In this document: piece after piece, positions 13,043 through 15,563 of the stretch | Layout of the letters: each line of letters begins with the position of its first letter | Numbering within the stretch: the first letter of the stretch is position 1 | Source of the DNA: Actinomycetota bacterium | Lineage (GTDB): Bacteria > Actinomycetota > Acidimicrobiia > Acidimicrobiales > Ilumatobacteraceae | Direction of reading: 5' to 3' | DNA: 15,563 bases | NCBI GenBank assembly: GCA_005793785.1 | Contig: SXPW01000035.1 | Span: 1-15,563, forward strand | Program-made: the position numbers and the translations under genes | The notes under the pieces: model-generated | What the model was told of the DNA's origin: nothing | Database searches by the model: none | Seen by the model: the letters and a program-made list of their open reading frames with translations, nothing else

Positions 13043-15313
13043 ATGTCCACGTCAACCACGACCAGACGGCGAGGGGTGCTCGGTACCTCGGCCCTGCGAC
13101 CCGACGGTCTGCCGAAGGTGCAAGGTCGCTTCGCATTCTCCTCCGATGCATGGGCGGACAACATGTTGTGGGGTGCAACCCTGCGCAGCCCGCACCCGCA
13201 CGCCCGAATCGTCTCGATCGACACCTCGGGTGCCCTGGCCATCAACGGTGTCAGTGCCGTCATCACCGCAGACGACGTTCCTGGTCAACTCACCTACGGC
13301 CTCATCTCCAACGACCAACCGGTCTTTGCTCGCGACGTGGTTCGCTTCGCTGGAGAACCGGTGGCGGCGGTCGCCGCCGACCACCCCGAAACCGCCCGGC
13401 GAGCACTGGCCGCCATCACGGTGGTGTACGAGGTATTGCCGGCACTGACCCGCGCGGAGGAAGCGCTCGACACCGGTACCACTCCGATCCATCCCGACGG
13501 CAACGTCATACGACGCCAACGCATCGTTCGCGGTGACCAGTCCTTCGCGGGCGATGTCGTCGTCGAGGGCACCTACGACATCGGCATGCAGGATCAGGCG
13601 TTCCTCGGATTGGAGGCGGCACTCGCGCTCCCCGATGACGACGGATCCGGAGTCGAGTTGTTCGTGGCCACCCAATGGCTCCACGAGGACCAGAAACAGA
13701 TCGCAGCGTGTCTGGGGCTGCCGCTCGACAAGGTACGTCTCACGCTCGGCGGTGTGGGCGGAGCGTTCGGTGGGCGCGAGGACATCAGCCTGCAGGTGCA
13801 CTGCTGTCTCCTCGCGCTGGCGACTGGTCGTCCGATCAAGATGCAGTACGGACGCGAGGAGTCGTTCTTCGGTCACATCCACCGACATCCCGCCACCATC
13901 TGGATGCGACACCATGCCGATCGCGACGGGACGTTGCGACGCGTCGAGGCTCGCGTACTCATGGACGGTGGTGCGTATGCCTCCACTTCGTCGGCCGTAC
14001 TCATCAATGCCGTCACCCACGTGCAAGGGCCGTACCGTTGCGAAAACGCGACCGTCGACGGATATGCCGTTCGCACCAACAATCCCCCGTGCGGTGCGAT
14101 GCGCGGTTTCGGTGTGGTGCAGGCGTGTTTCGCCCACGAATCGCAGATGGACAAACTTGCCGCTGCTTGTGGATTGGACCCCGTCACGATTCGTCTGAAG
14201 AACGCCATGCGTACTGGCGACCGGCTCATCACCGGACAGGTGGTGGAGAGCGTCGCCCCCGTGGAACGGTGCATCCGCGAGACCGCTGCCCTGCCGTTGC
14301 CACCAGAATTGTCCGAACATCCGGATGCACTCCAACTCCCGGGCGGTTCCGGGCGCACTGCACGACGGAACAACGTCACCCGCGGCATCGGCTGGGGTGT
14401 GTCGATCAAGAACCTCATGTACAGCGAGGGCTTCGATGACTACGCGACCGCTCGATGCCGGCTCGCCAACGGTGTTGCGACACTCCAATTCGCCACGGCG
14501 GAGGTCGGTCAAGGTTTCGTCGTTCTCGCCCAACAGATCGCCCGTTCGGTACTCGGGGTGGACACGGTGTTGCTCGAGCCGATATCCACCGCCATCGGCA
14601 GTGCCGGTAGTACCTCCGCGTCACGCCAAACATGGATGAGCGGTGGCGCGGTGGATGGGGCTTGTCGATTGGTGCGGGAGCGGCTCTTCGAGCAAGTCGC
14701 CCGAGAACACCACATCGACCCGCTTCGTCTCACCATCGATGGAATCGACGTCATCGATTCGGCGGGCGATCTACGGGTGAGCGTGGAAGACGCCTCACGC
14801 GGACTGGTGATCGACGAAACCTTCGAACATCACCATCGAGCGACCGAGGAACTCGACGAGAACGGACAAGGCAATTGCCACGTCGCATTCGCCTTCGTCG
14901 CACATCGAGCGGTTGTCGACGTCGACACCGAACTCGGTTTGGTCAAGGTGGTACAGATTGCAACGGCGCAGGACGTCGGTCGCGTCCTCAACCCGTTGGC
15001 CGCACTCGGGCAAGTCGAGGGTGGCATCGCCCAGGGCTTGGGACTCGCCGTCATGGAGGAGATCGTGCTCGTCGATGGCAAGATGCGCAACCCGTCGTTC
15101 ACCGACTACCTCCTTCCCACGGCACTCGATGCACCGGAGGTCGTGGTGAGCATGATCGAGGAGCCCGAGCCACAAGCCCCACTCGGTGCAAAGGGCATCG
15201 GTGAGCCGCCGTGCATTTCCGTTACGCCGGCGATCGTTGCGGCGATTCGAGCGGCAACCGGCAAGGACCTGGCGAGGGTGCCGGTGCGGCCGCAAGACAT
15301 CGTCTTTGGCTGA
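13043..15313 (+). CDS. pucD: Xanthine dehydrogenase molybdopterin (large) subunit, subunit D type
   Basis: This 756-residue protein carries both molybdopterin domains. Features seen are LGTSALRPDGLPKVQGRFAF and MLWGATLRSPHPHARI at the N-terminus, then MQDQAFLGLEAALA, VGGAFGGRE (238-246), NNPPCGAMRGFG with Arg354, and KGIGEPPCISVTPAIVAAIR with catalytic Glu721. These match the PucD-type subunit of actinobacterial and Bacillus xanthine dehydrogenases better than CO dehydrogenase or aldehyde oxidase. The conserved Arg and Glu fit a purine substrate such as hypoxanthine or xanthine, though relatives act on other N-heterocycles. There is no signal peptide, so the enzyme is cytosolic. The start is ATG at 13043, three bases after the 2Fe-2S subunit stop. 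It ends 24 bp from the stop of the convergent helicase gene and is the last gene of the operon. Confidence 0.9.
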   Translation: MSTSTTTRRRGVLGTSALRPDGLPKVQGRFAFSSDAWADNMLWGATLRSPHPHARIVSIDTSGALAINGVSAVITADDVPGQLTYGLISNDQPVFARDVVRFAGEPVAAVAADHPETARRALAAITVVYEVLPALTRAEEALDTGTTPIHPDGNVIRRQRIVRGDQSFAGDVVVEGTYDIGMQDQAFLGLEAALALPDDDGSGVELFVATQWLHEDQKQIAACLGLPLDKVRLTLGGVGGAFGGREDISLQVHCCLLALATGRPIKMQYGREESFFGHIHRHPATIWMRHHADRDGTLRRVEARVLMDGGAYASTSSAVLINAVTHVQGPYRCENATVDGYAVRTNNPPCGAMRGFGVVQACFAHESQMDKLAAACGLDPVTIRLKNAMRTGDRLITGQVVESVAPVERCIRETAALPLPPELSEHPDALQLPGGSGRTARRNNVTRGIGWGVSIKNLMYSEGFDDYATARCRLANGVATLQFATAEVGQGFVVLAQQIARSVLGVDTVLLEPISTAIGSAGSTSASRQTWMSGGAVDGACRLVRERLFEQVAREHHIDPLRLTIDGIDVIDSAGDLRVSVEDASRGLVIDETFEHHHRATEELDENGQGNCHVAFAFVAHRAVVDVDTELGLVKVVQIATAQDVGRVLNPLAALGQVEGGIAQGLGLAVMEEIVLVDGKMRNPSFTDYLLPTALDAPEVVVSMIEEPEPQAPLGAKGIGEPPCISVTPAIVAAIRAATGKDLARVPVRPQDIVFG

Positions 15314-15337
15314 CGTTTCGGATCCAACCGACGTTCG

Positions 15338-15563
15338 TCAGCGCTTCGGGAGCCAGCCGATGTCACCGGGACGCACGGTGGCCTTCGGAGACGACGGTTG
15401 CTTGCCGTCGACGAACTGCACCTCGATACCGATGCTGCGCATGTCCCGCACGACGGAGCGTCGCTGCGACGGGTCGACGAACGACACGACGACACCTCTC
15501 GCTCCGGCACGTCCCGTACGGCCCGATCGGTGCACGTAGTCCTTCGGGTCATCCGGCGGATCC
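15338..15563 (-). CDS. DEAD/DEAH-box RNA helicase, C-terminal fragment
   Basis: The frame is open through the right edge of the window, so only the last 74 residues are seen. They begin DPPDDPKDYVHRSGRTGRAG, which is helicase motif VI (H-R-x-G-R-T-G-R-x-G) with its arginine fingers, and then GVVVSFV, the usual strand after it. The remaining short tail, ending in DIGWLPKR, lacks the long basic extension of many DEAD-box proteins. The protein would be an ATP-dependent RNA helicase acting in ribosome assembly or RNA decay. It is convergent with the xanthine dehydrogenase operon and unrelated to it in function, so it probably marks the end of the catabolic cluster. Confidence 0.9.
   Translation of the reverse strand, partial: DPPDDPKDYVHRSGRTGRAGARGVVVSFVDPSQRRSVVRDMRSIGIEVQFVDGKQPSSPKATVRPGDIGWLPKR

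Noticed and set aside
13052..14533. A 493-codon minus-strand open frame opposite the pucD-like gene
   Set aside because: No family motif is visible and the composition is of antisense-shadow type. The real gene is clear on the other strand.
15314..15337. Possible bidirectional terminator between the pucD-like and helicase genes
   Set aside because: The 24 bases contain no convincing hairpin or T-run.

Overview
The window is gene-dense, high-GC bacterial DNA. Genes are packed with 4-bp overlaps, GTG starts are frequent, and several first genes appear to be leaderless. Together with an F420/FMN-type luciferase-like oxidoreductase and a PucD-type molybdenum hydroxylase, this points to an actinobacterium (Actinomycetota), possibly an acidimicrobial lineage. 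That placement is inference from style and gene families, not from a marker gene. No mobile element, CRISPR array, tRNA or rRNA was seen. No stretch longer than 90 bases lacks a gene.

Layout. Positions 1-621 hold the 3' end of a FAD-dependent (DAO-type) oxidoreductase. It converges on a Gfo/Idh/MocA dehydrogenase (618-1742, minus), and both stop codons share one CTAG. A metallo-beta-lactamase-fold hydrolase (1794-2507, plus) converges on a TauE/SafE-type permease (2518-3249, minus). The permease lies downstream of a class-III PLP aminotransferase of glutamate-1-semialdehyde-aminomutase type (3290-4639, minus). Divergent from the aminotransferase are an M20 amidohydrolase/carbamoylase (4674-5921) and an N-carbamoyl-D-amino-acid hydrolase-like nitrilase (5921-6886), coupled by TGATG. 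After an 88-bp gap comes a tight six-gene run (6975-15313): a fused 2Fe-2S/molybdopterin hydroxylase of the selenium-dependent xanthine dehydrogenase type, a compact SsnA-like aminohydrolase, an LLM flavin oxidoreductase, and then the FAD, 2Fe-2S and Mo subunits of a PucC/PucE/PucD-type xanthine dehydrogenase. The window ends in the C-terminus of a DEAD-box RNA helicase (minus), which probably marks the edge of the cluster.

How the genes may work together. Two molybdenum hydroxylases, a purine-type aminohydrolase, a flavin oxidoreductase and two carbamoyl/ureido hydrolases, with an aminotransferase facing them, look like a pathway that hydroxylates, deaminates, opens and strips a nitrogen heterocycle (purine-like, pyrimidine-like or hydantoin-like). 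The substrate and the order of steps are inference. No transporter for an N-heterocycle, no regulator and no molybdenum- or selenium-cofactor maturation gene is visible here.
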